NCBI GenBank assembly: GCA_019426215.1
Contig: CM033401.1
Span: 17,489,134-17,553,133 of the forward strand
From: Buddleja alternifolia
Lineage: Eukaryota > Streptophyta > Magnoliopsida > Lamiales > Scrophulariaceae
Reading direction: 5' to 3'
DNA length: 64,000 nucleotides
Shown: piece by piece, positions 44,131 through 56,449 of the stretch
How positions within the stretch are numbered: position 1 is the stretch's first letter
Layout of the letters: each line of letters opens with the position of its first letter
Program-made: the position numbers and the translations under genes
The notes under the pieces: model-generated
Told to the model about the DNA's origin: nothing
Databases searched by the model: none
The model's input: only the letters and a program-made list of their open reading frames with translations

Positions 44131-44337
44131 GATCCGGGAATTGAATTCCCGGAATCATCAAGTATCACCCTATGTATGGCTATGCTTTTTTAGTAAGTTT
44201 TTAGAAATTCTTTGTGCACAAAAATAGTCGTTCTAGATCAAAGGATGAAAAACAAATATTCAAAAGTTCAGAGTTTACCACTACTTTGATCATTTCTCAA
44301 ATAATCAACTAATCAAGCACATTCCATAGCATAGATC

Positions 44338-44687
44338 TAGGGGTGAAAAACGAACCAAACTACTCGATACTCGGCTCGAGCTCGATCGCTAAAAGCTCGT
44401 TTGAGCTCGGTTCGTTAACATATCAAACCAAGCTTGAACAACTTTTTATGTTTGATAAGTTTTGAAGCTCGGCTCGAACTCGGCTCGATTAGTAAAAAAT
44501 AATAAAAATATTTACAAAAAAATCAAACTACTCGAGCTCGACTCGTATTCGGCTCGATTAAAGCTCGTTTGAGCTCGGCTTGATTATTAATCAAACAAGC
44601 TCAAATATAAACTTTGAAGCTCGATTGTATTTCAAACAAACTTGAACAACATCTCGTTCGGTTCAACTCGACTCGTTTACACCCCTA
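44338..44687. mobile_element. hAT-type MITE, 350 bp
   Basis: Starts TAGGGGTGAAAAACG and ends GTTTACACCCCTA. Perfect 8-bp target duplication CATAGATC at 44330-44337 and 44688-44695. The interior is packed with GAGCTCG and GGCTCGA motifs. Non-coding. Confidence 0.93.
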
Positions 44688-44695
44688 CATAGATC

Positions 44696-46007
44696 ATAAC
44701 CTACATATTTCCTGAAATTGAAAATCCCAAAATCTTAGAATAAAATTAATTAATTCATGAGTCTCGAGGTGTGTGCATGTGCGAATATCCAATTTCAAGT
44801 GTAGATAACACCTCATGCAATGCAAAAGTAATCAAATAATTTTTAGATTATTGCACTAACTATCCGTTTTATTTAGTTTAATTACAGTTCGGCCCGTTTA
44901 CTGATCCCATGCTGAATATTTTAATTTGACTAAACTGTTTTATGAAAATTATTTCAATTCTCGTTTAGGTGAAATAGTAAACAATTCTTTTAAAAAATAA
45001 AAGAAAAATTAAAATAAGAAGCCAAATTTTAATTAAAAAAATATTAATGAAAATTATGAAAAAATTAATTTTTTATGAGTTCCAATTCGGTACGAAAAAC
45101 GAAGCTCAATACTAATTTAATTGAATATCAAATTCTTCAGAAATTGAAAATAAATAACGATTTTCGAATAATTTTAGAAACAATATCACGTTCTACTAAT
45201 AAAAGTTAGTTGTAGGGAGATCAATGTAATATTCTATTATAAGACGAAGGTCTCTGTTATATACTCAATATAAAGCAGGCCGAACTGTGATTACACTAAT
45301 AAGAAGGGTCTAGTGTAGTTAACTATTTTTTTTTTTGGTTTATCATAAACTAGGGTAAAACTTACAATTTCTTCATGACTAATTGTTGTTAGTTAGAGAG
45401 GATTATGTAAAACTTTATTATAAGAGGGTGATGTCTATTATGTGTCCAAAATAAATGGACTAAATTGTAAAGTATTTTAAATTAGTCCTATCTTTTTATC
45501 CATCATTTCAAGAACCAACTTATTCACAATTTTTTTTTTCTCATATCACAATTGACACTATTGATTTTTCTCGACAAGTTATTCTAAAAGGCATGAAAAA
45601 ATTGAGTACAAGAGACTTTGTCCAATTGTACCTTTAAATTAGCAATCTGTAACATTTTCAAAAATATTTTTAGATGATTTTAAAATTTGAGGAACTAACA
45701 AAGCGCATTTTAGATTTAAGAGATTAAAGGACAAAAGCAAGATTTGAGAGGAACAATTACTAGCATCTAGCCTAAAAGAAAGCAATTGTAATTTGGGTGG
45801 AATTTGGGCTAAAATAATCACATTTTCAGAGTTAGAATAGTACACACGTGAAAACATCATTTGAAAATCTATCAAACATGGCCTAATTATTTTTTGTCCA
45901 GATTGGATGGCATGCCATTTCCAATTTTCAATTTTTCAAAAAAAAAGATTCATCAAAAATATCTTTATTTGACATTTTCTAAAAATATCTCAAAGAAATG
46001 CTAACTC
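44696..46007. other. Spacer with a weak inverted repeat
   Basis: Around 44880 TAATTACAGTTCGGCCCG pairs loosely with GGCCGAACTGTGATTACA around 45280, suggesting an old MITE whose ends are unclear. No gene. The frame at 45639-45875 is not supported. Confidence 0.4.
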
Positions 46008-46989
46008 AGGTCCTGATTCTATGAGATGCTATTTCTCATTTCTAATTTTCCTTAGAAAAAGAAAGAGAATTTATTTTTAAGGGAGTGGAGAATTGATGAA
46101 GGAATTGTGTTTGGATGAATTTTTCTTATAGAAAAAAATGTAATGATTATCAGTGATTTATATATCTTTTTTGTAAGAAAAAATATTTTTTATTGTGGAA
46201 AAATATCGATGAGTTTTTATTTTTTAGAAGATTTAGATATATTTAATAAACTCATTGGTTAGGGCATCAAAAAAATATTCAAAGTGGATCTTATTCTGTA
46301 CATTGCGTCATTTCGATCAAGATATGCAATTAGTTTGATGACTATGTTAAGATATTAGCGGATACAGGTCTTTTAGTTATTAGGCGTGCTGTTAATCATA
46401 AATAATGAAAATTTGACTTTCTCGAGGAAAATTTAAGAGAAACGCCATTAAATCCATTTTATTTTAAAAATTTGAGAGTTTTTTTCTTAGAGAAATTGAG
46501 TGTAGCATTTCCTTGAAATACTTTAAGAAGATTTCAAGCAAATGCATTTTTATGAGAAAAAAACTCTGAAAAAAAAAATCGAGAAATGAGAAATGACGTG
46601 ACATACAATCAGGCCTCAATTTTCGTAAAAAATTCTCAATGTTTAAAAAAAAAAAAGATTTAAGTGGAATTTATTTCAAATTGTACTAAGGAAAGTCAGA
46701 TTTTTTACTAATCATGATTAGACAGCTCACTCTATATAACTAAAAGTTTTTTATCTACCATTATCTTAATATGCTAATCAAACTAATCACATATCTTGAA
46801 TCGAAATGACATAAGATACAAAATAAGATCCATTTTGAAAATTCTTGGATATCTTAATCAATGAGTTTCACATAAATATGTCTAAATTTTCTTAAAAAAT
46901 AAAAACTAATTCATACCAATTATCCAAAAAAAAAAAAAACTTTTCTTACAAAGACAAATCACATCACACCTAAACATTACATTTTTTTC

Positions 46990-47021
<32 letters not shown>

Positions 47022-47120
47022 CTCATCCAAGCACACTTCCACCATCGTATCTCTACTAAAATAAATTCTCTTACTTTTTCTAAGAAAAATGAGAAATAGC
47101 ATCTCATCCAATCGGGGTCT
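46008..47120. mobile_element. Long fold-back element, about 1.1 kb
   Basis: The left terminus with GATGCTATTTCTCATTT (about 46025) is inverted at the right terminus (AAATGAGAAATAGCATCTC, about 47085-47104). The pairing resumes in successive blocks toward the centre, for example AACTCATTGGTTAG against TTAATCAATGAGTT and GATATGCAATTAG against CTAATCACATATC. Nearly the whole unit is therefore an imperfect palindrome folding around 46560-46650. A (TA)n run at 46990-47016 interrupts the right arm. No coding capacity. Confidence 0.75.
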
Positions 47121-47139
47121 TTATTGTTCCTTTTTCAAT

Positions 47140-48079
47140 AGAATATTTTGCATCCATCTTTCTGAGGTATTGTGCTTTGGTAACAACCTCCTCTCATGTA
47201 TTAGAATTTAGCATCCACCACCTTATCTATAAACATTATATGTATTGCCCTTTTTACACTTAATTTTTATTTTTCTCTATTTTCTATTTCACTTACCTTT
47301 CTTTCTTTCTTATTTAATAGAAAAATAAATAAATGAATAGAAATTACACTCAAAAAAGTAAAAATAGATTCTTATATCCAAAAAATTCATAAAAGTATTT
47401 TTTTCATCTCCTTTCAAATCATAATAGAATGTTTAAATTTTCTTTATATTTATTCTATTTCATATCATCTTATCTATAATTACAACGAAAAAGAAGAATA
47501 AAAAGAAAAGAGAAGACGACAAGAAAACATAATGGGAATTTGAAATTAAAACTAAATTACTTTATCAATTTCAGATTATTAGTCATTAAAATATGCCATA
47601 ATGTAATTTTATTAAGTTATAAACTTTTTAATGTTTATGTTAAAAAAAAAAGAACTACTAATTTAATGAAAATTTGTTTGAGATTTAAAAATATAATTCG
47701 AGAACCACATAAAGAAAATTGAAAAAAATACATATTTAAGTTTATTTAGAATAAGTTTAATACATTATTTGTTATAACTATTTTAAAATGAAAATAACTA
47801 TTCCTTAGAATTGTTTTCACTGAAAAGCTTTCATGAGATTAATTGCTATTTATTTATTTTGTTCTTAATTAATAAGAAAAAGAAAGGCAAGAAAATGAAA
47901 TAAAAAATAGAGAAAAGAAAGTGAAATAGAAAATAGAGAAAAAGAAAATTTAAGGGCAAAAATAGTAGTACATATAATTTGTTATACATCGTAATGGTGA
48001 ATGCCAAATTTTAATACATGAGGGAGTTTCTTACTAAAGCGCAATAACTCAGAGGAAGTGGATGCAAATAACCCTTTTC
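47140..48079. mobile_element. MITE-like element with about 170-bp TIRs
   Basis: The left arm (TTTTGCATCCATC, CTCATGTATTAGAATTTAGC, TTTCTCTATTTTCTATTTCA) is inverted at the right (TGAAATAGAAAATAGAGAAA about 47920, TTTTAATACATGAGGGAG, GTGGATGCAAATAA). The end is next to the solo LTR at 48080, which inserted within or just beyond the right terminus. The frame at 47540-47722 is not supported. Target duplication not resolved. Confidence 0.65.
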
Positions 48080-48746
48080 TGTTGGTAAATATGAACGTGA
48101 TAAAATGGATATGCAATTTTGGATTAATCAAGGCGAGAATGAACTCTGTCCTTAACACAATATTGCCCCGTTATAGCCCTGCTATAGGTGGTACGGGTTG
48201 GTGCAATTGTGTCCCAAGATACAATGATTCTTCTCGGGATAGAACCACTTCAAATCCCGAGACCATCGAACCAATCGCCTGCTAGAACTCTCAAAGAATG
48301 ACTATGATGAAATGCAAAAAATGGTTTTATGTTTTTGTGGTGTGTTTTTCACTCTGCAGGAGCTGCCATTTTATAGGCAATGAAAACAGACCAGAAATAA
48401 ATACGTAATAAGTCCTGACATTAAGATAAAACTGTAACCGCTGAAACGTTTTAGTAGTTACATAAACGTTTTGGCTGTTATAGTTTCGAAAATCCACAAG
48501 TCAGATTTAAAATATCGTAAACACGTGGCCAACGTTTTTACAAGTACGATTTATTTCCGTGTCAATTAATTTTAGACGAAATTTTCCAACAATCCGCTGA
48601 AACGTTTTAGTTGTTACATAACGTTTTGGTTGTTACAGTTTCGAAAATCCACAAGTCAGATTTAAAATGTCCTAAACACGTGGCCAACGTTTTTACAAGT
48701 ATGATTTATTTCCGTGTCAATTAATTTGAGACGAAATTTTCCAACA
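48080..48746 (-). mobile_element. Solo LTR with an internal tandem duplication
   Basis: Plus strand from TGTTGGTAAAT to TTTTCCAACA, flanked by TTTTC at 48075-48079 and 48747-48751. On the minus strand a CTATAAAA box (48376-48369) gives the transcription direction. A segment of about 156 bp is present twice in tandem (48438-48593 and 48594-48746) with few differences. No internal region. The 75-residue frame at 48058-48285 crosses the boundary and is not a gene. Confidence 0.8.
48438..48746. repeat. Tandem duplication, unit about 156 bp
   Basis: Both copies start CCGCTGAAACGTTTTAG and end AATTTTCCAAC. The second has lost a base or two and carries a few substitutions. It lies at the 5' (U3) end of the solo LTR. 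Confidence 0.9.
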
Positions 48747-48772
48747 TTTTCAGCAAGCAAACAAAGCTATAA

Positions 48773-49575
48773 GGTCAACTCCAATGGAGTGTCATTCCAT
48801 CACCAAATGGCGATGGTGAATAGTGTTGTGCGCCATTTTGGTGTGATGGCAGATTTTATATTTTTGTTATAGTTAGATTTTTAATGTTACAACTAGTTAG
48901 AATTCGGTCCTATGTAATGAGGTCCCTAAACTTTGAAAATATTGCAATTAGGTTCTATGTTTGTTATTTTTTTACTCAACTATATATGATTTTACTTTAA
49001 TTATAAATAAAAGATATATATTAAAACTAGTACAAAATGTATATACCATATAAATTTAAAACGTTGAAATATCCATATCAATCATAGATTAATATTACAT
49101 AATAATATAAAAATCATAAAATTCAATACAAACTAACTAAATAAAAAGATAAATATATAATTTATAAATTTTTAAGTGCATATCTCTTATTATATATTAT
49201 TAAATAACAAAATATACTTTGATTATATTTTTATCATTTAGACTATTACTACTAAATAACAACTAAAATTGAATTTAATTTTTAATTTGAATTAGATTAT
49301 TTGTTATTATTAAATAACAAAAATATTGTTTGTGCAATATTATAAAATAAAAAATATATTAACTTGGATGAATACGTAATAAAAAACTTACAGTTGAGTG
49401 TTGAGTGTTATTTGTTAAATATGAGAATAGTATAAAATATAGTATAAAAAGATATATATATAGAATATTTCTTTTGATGTTAAAAATGGTGCAATACATT
49501 AGAGTAAATTTATTGTAATTGCACCAAAATATGCAAAAGTTGCACTGTTTTTTGTGCAATACATTGGAGATACTC
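48773..49575. mobile_element. PIF/Harbinger-like MITE, about 800 bp
   Basis: Left end GGTCAACTCCAATG and inverted right end GAGTATCTCCAATG, with TAA on both sides (48770-48772 and 49576-49578), the Harbinger target size. The inner GTGCAAT/ATTGCAC motifs near the right end are consistent with subterminal repeats. No transposase frame. Confidence 0.6.
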
Positions 49576-49578
49576 TAA

Positions 49579-50177
49579 GCTTGTGAATGCTTTTGAAAAG
49601 AAAATTGTCATTCCAAATAATAAGATACTTTTAGGTGCTAACTTTTTCACTAATATTCAGCATTAGTTCACAATAATTTATATATTTTGGCAACAACGAT
49701 TTCGACAGCTTAATAGTGAAAAGTATTGTTTTCTAGGTAGCTAATGATCAAGGTTGACAATGAATAACAAATGTATAACATAAATACTGTAATAAAGTGA
49801 TTGTGATAACTTACTATGATATTATCATTATACATGTGTTACTATAGGACCATAATAATTATGTACTTATATATATATTTTTATGGTTAAAATGATGTGC
49901 GCTTATATATAACTGTAAATATGCAATGATAATTTATACACATTTCTTATCAGTGTTAATTTGTGAAAATTCTTATTTTAATAGAACAACATTCATATCA
50001 TTTAATATTAACTAGTGTCAAACTTGATGTCTAATGACTAATATTGTTTTTCATTGTGATGAGATTGCCACAGAAAATTCGTGTCCGCAAAAATAATAAA
50101 ATAAGAAAAATAGTTTAGACGAAATTTATGAAGTTCAATGAAACATTGTGGATACTATCACTATTTGATAACTTAAT
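49579..50177. other. AT-rich spacer
   Basis: No gene or element ends recognised up to the LINE target site. Confidence 0.45.
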
Positions 50178-50225
50178 ATTGGGTTTGATAATTTTTTTTT
50201 TTTGAAGAAAAACGATATATTTTAT

Positions 50226-53200
50226 TCAAATAGAATCAGACAAAAAAGTCGAAAGTGCTTGAGGGGGTAAAACCCTGTTCCCTTCAAGTAACTCCCGAGC
50301 AGATCTAGCTAACATATGAGCAGGTGCGTTGCCAGTTCGACGCACAAAACTGAAAATAACAGAATCAAAAAACCGAACTAATCTTAAAATGTCGTGAACT
50401 AATGGACCCAATGGGGAAATATCAACGATGTTTGCCTTCAGTTTATTTTTCACTGCCAAGCAATCTCCCTCTAGCTGGATATGGCGCCATCCATTACTTC
50501 TTGCCAGACTCATAGCATCAAGTGCGGCATATGCTTCGGCAGCCTCTGGACCCAAACCAAACCCGCGATAATTCTGCTTCCATGCCAAGCATTGACCATT
50601 TGCATCCCTTGCCAGGCAGCCTGATCCCATTGCCCGTGGATTTTCAAACACGGCTCCATCAAAATTCATCTTTATCACATTCTCGCTTGGAGGAACCCAC
50701 CGCAAGTCCTCCTCCTCTCTATCCAAAGGGGGACACTTCGCCATAACCTCCTGATATGTGGTTCGGAATGCTCTCGCCTTCTCCACAATACATTCCGGTG
50801 CCAACATCTTCTTGTCCATAACAGAGAGTTGCGATTATTCCAGAGGAGCCAACAAAGAGTGATGAAGAAAGAGAAATTGCCCCCGTCCAATTTCGCATAA
50901 CAATGCCGGAGCTAGCTTTCCACGTCCGAGTGCCAATCTGAAATTATATGCCACGGTAAATTCGAGAGAGCCCATACTAACCTCATGAACGTGCAAGACA
51001 ATAAAGCATGGTTCGTATCCTCCTCCTTTGACTAGCAATAGGGGCACGCCGTATCTACCCTTAACCTACGCCATCTCATATTGCACACCGTGGGAATCGC
51101 ATTTTTACAAGATCTCAAACCAAACTATTTGATCTTAGGGGCCACCTTTGCATGCCATAGAAAATTCCATGATGATTGACCCGAACCTCCCTGAATCCCG
51201 GACCCCGACTCCCGAGATTTATTCGACAAGTCCCTTGCTAAGTGGTAAGCATTCCATACCGCAAAGTTTCCATTCTTCGTGTAGTGCCACACCATCACGT
51301 CCTCATTATTTTGAGAACCAAGATTAATTGATGTAATGCTGTCCATATCCTCCTCCCATAAGTGCTCCTCTAGCAAAGGCACATTCCACCACCCCGTTTG
51401 CTCATCAATCAAGCCGCATACCCGTGTCTCATCCGGTAAAGATCTCCAAGGCGTGATAAGCTTGAAGCACTGAGGTCTCACTATCCATGGGTCTCTCCAA
51501 ATATTTATTCTAACTCCCGAGCCAACTCTCCATCTACATCCCGCTTTCAGAAGGAAAAACACCGCCCTTATACTCTTCCATGTATAGGATTCATTTGACC
51601 CTTCCCCCATCTCTAGCAGATCTGAATCTGGGTAATATCTTGCATGTAATAATCTAGCAAGAAGACAATCTGGATTTTGTAACAATCGCCACCCTTGCTT
51701 TGCTAACATAGCCAAATTGAATTCCTTAAGAGCTCGAAAACCTATCCCCCCATCTTTTCCTTCACACAATTTTGACCACGCTACCCAATGCATCTTCCTC
51801 ACTTCCCGATTATTCCACCAAAAGTTAGCTATGGATGATTCAATTTCCCGAAGTAAGAAGTTCGGAAGAGTGAAACAACTCATGGCATATGTAGGGATTG
51901 ATTGAATAACCGCTTTTAACAACACCTCCTTCCCCGCCTGTGATAGAAAATTTGAACTCCATCCTTCAATACGTGAGTGGACCCGATCTCTGATAGATGC
52001 AAACACCTCCTTTCTCGACTTTCCCACTACCGCAGGCAAGACCAAGTATTTATTGTGATTCTAAGCCAACTTAACCCCAAGAATCCGTTCCAACTCCTCT
52101 TTCTTTTCCTCCAGTGTATTTTTACTGAACACTACTGTTGATTTCTGCAAATTAATCTCCTGTCCCAACGCCCTCGCGTATCGAGAAAAAAATACTATGC
52201 AGGCAATGCATAGACTCCTTTGTGGCCTGGCAATAGATCATTGTATCATCAGCAAAGAGTAAATGATTCACCGTCGGGGCCTGTCTCGCTATCTTTACTC
52301 CCACTAGGTTACCTGTCTGCTCCTCCGCCTGCAATAAACAACTAAAAACCTCTGCACAGAGAAGGAAAAGATAAGGGGGATAGCGGGTCTCCTTGTCTTA
52401 GCCCCTTCTGTGGTGTAAGATAACCAAATTGAGATTCTGTCAGCATAAAGGAGTAAGAAACGAAAGACACACATAACATTATGAGTTTCACAATATTTTG
52501 GTGGAAACCTAATCTGTCTAACACTCTCCGAAGGAAAATCCACTCTACCCTATCATACGCTTTGCTCATGTCAAGTTTCAGGGCTGCATGTCCCTCTTTA
52601 CCCCAAGTCTTGTTTTTCAAATAGTGATTTATTTCGTAAGCAACAAGAATGTTATCCGAGATAAGACGTCCCGGGACAAAAGCAGATTGTGTTTCAGAGA
52701 TAATATTATGAAGAAATAGTTTAATGCTATTAGCTAAGGTCTTGGAGGCCAACTTGTATATCACATTGCATAAACTAATTGGACGGAACTGTGTCATGGT
52801 TTCTGGGTTAGAGCATTTCGGAATAAGGACAATATGAGTAAAATTAAGCTTCAGAAGCATTTGAAGGGAATTAAGGATATTAAGAACACACAAAGATACA
52901 TTTTTTCCAACAATAGGCCAAAGTTTCTGAAAAAATAAAGGAGACATACCGTCTGGCCCCAGGGATTTCATCGGGTGCATTTGTGCTAACTAGATAGCTA
53001 CCTCTTCTGCCGTGAATCTCCGAGTCAATTCCTCATTCATGATTTCTATCACTTTAGGTTGGATAGCTTCCAACACTTCATCCAAATCTTGAGCAGAGGG
53101 TCAAACCGAAAAAAAAATATGTCCAAAGTAGTCAGTAATAATGTTTTGCAACTCCTCATCTTTCTCCTTCCACTCACCATTTCTATCTTTGATCGTAGAA

Positions 53201-54330
53201 ATCGCATTCATCTTCCTCCTTTCCGAAGAACACCCATGGAAGAAAGTGGTATTCCAATCCCCTTCTTTTAACCATAAAGCTCTACTTCTTTGTTTCCATC
53301 CCAACTCTTCCTTAGCTGACAACTCCTCAAGCTCAGCCCTAACCGAAACTGATTCCTGTTTTGATTCGGTCGTGATGCTGCCACTCCTAAGATCCTTAAA
53401 CGTTTCCTCTAATTCTTTGATTCTATGCGGGATTCGTCGAAATTCACTTTTGTCCTAGCATAACAAACCCACTCGGCATTTCTTAATGTTATTCCACACT
53501 CCCTCATTTATCCCTGAAGCCTCACACGGATCCCATGCATCCCGGATCACCTTCTCGCAGTCTTTGCTCCGTAACCAAGCCGCTTCAAACTGGAACTTCC
53601 TTCGCCTAGGCCGAATGGATGAGTGCTACTCCGGACTAACTTCGATAAGAATAGCACTATGATCCGAGTATATCACTGGTAAAGTAGTAACCGTAGCATC
53701 GGGGAACATAGAGTTCCATTTCACATTAGCACACCCCTTATCCAAACAACATTGAACATTATGCTCCTCTTGTATTCCATTGTTCCATGTCATCGCCTCC
53801 TCTCGATACCCCAAATCATATAATTCTGCCTCACTAAGTGCCTCTCTAAACTCCCTCATCTGCTAAATAGCCCTACTTCGGCTACTAATCTGCTCGTACG
53901 GATATAACACCTCGTTAAAATCCCCCGCCACTAACCACAAAGCAAACGAACCTCTACTCAGACGTTTAATTGTATTCCAACTCACCTTTTGGTTACCCAC
54001 ATCCGGCTCTCCATAGAACCCTATGAATCTCCATCCTTCGTTCTTTGACGAGGGGCTCACACTAACATCAATATGATTAACCGAGAATGACTAGAGAACC
54101 ACCACTGACGACTTCTCCCACAACAGACCCAGACCACCAGAACGACCACTTGACTCGACACAGACACCAAATAAATTTAGACGATTTTTAAGAAACTCAA
54201 AAGCTAAATTATCTAACCTAGTTTCAGAAAGAAAAATTAAATATGGGGAGTGAATACGAATGAGTTGCGAAAGCTCCTAAACTACTCGGGTCCCTCCCAA
54301 ACCCTGGCAGTTCCAACATAAGATACTCAT
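50226..54330 (-). pseudogene. LINE ORF2: endonuclease, reverse transcriptase, zinc-binding region, RNase H
   Basis: The start at 54330 gives ILCWNCQGLGG (APE endonuclease), then FIGFYGEP, LVAGDFNEVL and IYSDHSAILIE. The RT follows: SLGPDGMSPLFFQ, FVPGRLISDNILVAYE, KLDMSKAYDRVEW, GLRQGDPLSP and LLFADDTMIYCQ (active-site DD kept). Then KEVLLKAVIQSIPTYAMS, FWWNNREVRKMHWVAWSKLC, and RNase H with KMNFDGAVFENPRAMGSG, EAAEAYAALDA and APAHMLARSA. From 54330 to about 52400 everything lies in one frame, broken only by several in-frame stops (for example about 54279, 53861, 53625, 53100). Two frame changes follow between 52400 and 52050, and another before the RNase H piece. Confidence 0.9.
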
Positions 54331-54467
54331 AACTTTTGGCGGGACTGCATGCTAGCAGTCTCAACGGGACTATCAAGCTCTTCTATCAGATGAAGAGAGA
54401 GGCGCTTCGGTGTTGGCTCTAAAACCTCCACCGGTACCTCCGACACATCAAGTTGTTTCCTTTTAAA

Positions 54468-55900
54468 TTACCCCGTAGTAAACGGGATATCATCGGTTAA
54501 CCGACGAGATTTAGAAATTCTAGATTTTCTTGTGAAACGATCCGGAATGGGGCGGGGAGGGGTAGCCGCTATTTGGAGTGGTATGTTTATCAAAACAGTG
54601 TTCAAATCATTATTCGTGACGTTTGGACTTGTCAAAAAATTAGAGGGGACCGACTCATGCATAGGTTGAATACCATGAGTGTGTGTAGAAAGGGGATTAA
54701 TTAAACCCGGCAAAACCAAAACATTTGAGCTTGTTAATTTATACGTGAGTGCGAGGACCCCAGTGCATCTCTCCCATTGACCAAAGCAGTGCGGGGTGGT
54801 GTTTGAAAAACATTCTCGGTCAGGTTAGGGCCCCTCTCCTTTGACTGATTATTATTTTCCTAAAACCCTATCAGTTTATTTTGATAAACCTCAAACTCAT
54901 CATCATGTTCCGTATGGATCCTAACCGACTGGTAAATCAGACTTAAATTATTCGCTGTATCTCCATTGTCATTGTTATCTGATCCCTCGGAGCAATTGAT
55001 CCCCGAATTTCCACCATGAGCGCCTCTTCTATTAAAGTTTCAATTTGGAACAGTTTGGCAGACCGGCCGCCAATCCCCCGTACCCGCTCGACCTGGTTGC
55101 GAATTCGCCGATATAGCTGGAGATACCAAATTACTGCTTGCCCAGAAACTCGCACCCATTAGAGGTCTTCCAGCTGCCCGTAGTTTTGGTCCGAAAGGTA
55201 GTTCTGTTCACAGGTCTACAAAGTCCTCCCTATAGCGCGTTTCTAAGTAGCTGACGATGTGCCCCATTTTCCCACATAGATAGCAATAATCTGGAAGTCT
55301 TTCATATGCTAGCATCACCGTCAATGTCTCTTCGCCTGATTTCAGCTTAACCCCCGAAGTAGCGCCTAAGTTACATCCATTGATACCCTGATTAGTAAAA
55401 TCATTCCCCAGGAAACCCCTTTCTCTGTCAACTCCACACCAGTAAAACGTCCGATTTTATTGCCAATAAATGATGCAATCTCCTTTGTCATCTGGTTCAG
55501 AGGTAAGCCCTTTACATGAACCGTAAACTCGACCTTATTCAAGATTGTAGAAACTGGGTCGTCATCAATGCCTAGCTTCTTCATGACGATCAACTCTTTA
55601 TCAAAACACCAAGACCCCCCATCCAACGCCCGATGCATATCCAGAATATTCCCAAAACTCAACAGAAAACGTCCATTCTCCAGCCTATCCACCTCCAAGC
55701 CCTTCACCGATTTGAACATACGAATTATTGTCTCCTTAAAAGCCATGAGGTTAACTCGTCGACCCGTGAGTAGCTTGGCTACTATGATTAAACCTGTATA
55801 TTTCGTGCTTTTATTCCATAACTGAGCCGGATCTCCACCTCACTCGCCTCCCTATCCGTAAGCGAGAGAACCTCGTTCAGCCTTGCTAGTTCATCGTCCA
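54468..55900 (-). pseudogene. LINE ORF1 (DUF4283-like domain and zinc knuckle)
   Basis: It starts MDDELARLNEVLSLTDREAS at 55900, shifts frame near 55790 and continues as MAFKETIIRMFKSVKGLEVD, RALDGGSWCFDKELIVMKK and FTVHVKGLPLNQMTKEIASF, the DUF4283-like N-terminal domain of plant LINE ORF1. A knuckle with DYCYLCGKMGHIV (about 55290-55250) follows, then low-conservation linker to about 54468. ORF1 proteins bind LINE RNA. Several stops and at least one frameshift interrupt it. Confidence 0.75.
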
Positions 55901-56449
55901 TTTTGTTATTACCCAGATTCTGATTTGAGACGATGGAAGACTTAACCTATAGTGACAGAGATGTTTGAACCAAGAAACTGACGTAGCAGATCCCTGGCAC
56001 AAGAAGAGAAACCTGTTAGTCACCAGTTACAACCGATAAACCCTAGAAATAGACGCTATCAAAAGCACAAACAGAAATTGAAAAAACTTGAGGAGTTGAC
56101 GTCGGACTGACGTCGACTCTACTGGAAAAGAAAAGCATGAAGCAAGCAAGCGAAAACTAGACCAAAACAGACGGAAAAAACAAATCACAAATCTCCTGCG
56201 AAGGAGTTGAAAATCGAGATTAGGGTTCCGAGGTTCCCGAAACTTCCAAGGGCAAAGCGTCTTCAGGGATATACGTGGATCAAGCAAACCTCACACGCTC
56301 ACACTTGTAAATCTGATCTCACCAGGCTTTTATGTTGGCAAAAACGAAAGAAAAGTGAAGAAACCCTAACCCTAAACTCTCATGCGTGAGAGAGGAGGAA
56401 ACTCTCACTTAGGAGAGAGAAAACGCATCATCATTGGGTTTGATAATTT

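Larger units (their letters stand above)
43059..44169. mobile_element. Non-autonomous DNA-transposon-like element with GTATCC repeats
   Basis: A perfect 10-bp direct repeat CTATGTATGG (43049-43058 and 44170-44179) flanks a 1.1 kb unit. GGTGATACT near the left end is inverted as AGTATCACC at the right end. Inverted TAGGATACACGAATAC and GTATCCGTGTATCATA lie just inside. Many GTATCC/GGATAC copies cluster near both ends. The left end has six extra bases before GGGTGATACT, so the boundary is not fully clean. No gene inside. Confidence 0.6.
50195..56432 (-). mobile_element. Full-length but inactive L1-type LINE
   Basis: A 17-bp perfect target duplication ATTGGGTTTGATAATTT lies at 50178-50194 and 56433-56449. 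The poly(A) tail appears as T12 at 50192-50203 (partly overlapping the duplication). In minus order there is a 5' UTR of about 530 bp (56432-55901), ORF1 (55900 onward), ORF2 (54330-50226) and a short 3' UTR. At 6.24 kb with both ORFs and a leader it appears complete. Many stops show it cannot encode working proteins. Confidence 0.92.

Noticed and set aside
48058..48285. 75-residue plus frame
   Set aside because: Crosses the boundary between a MITE and a solo LTR and is antisense to the LTR transcript.
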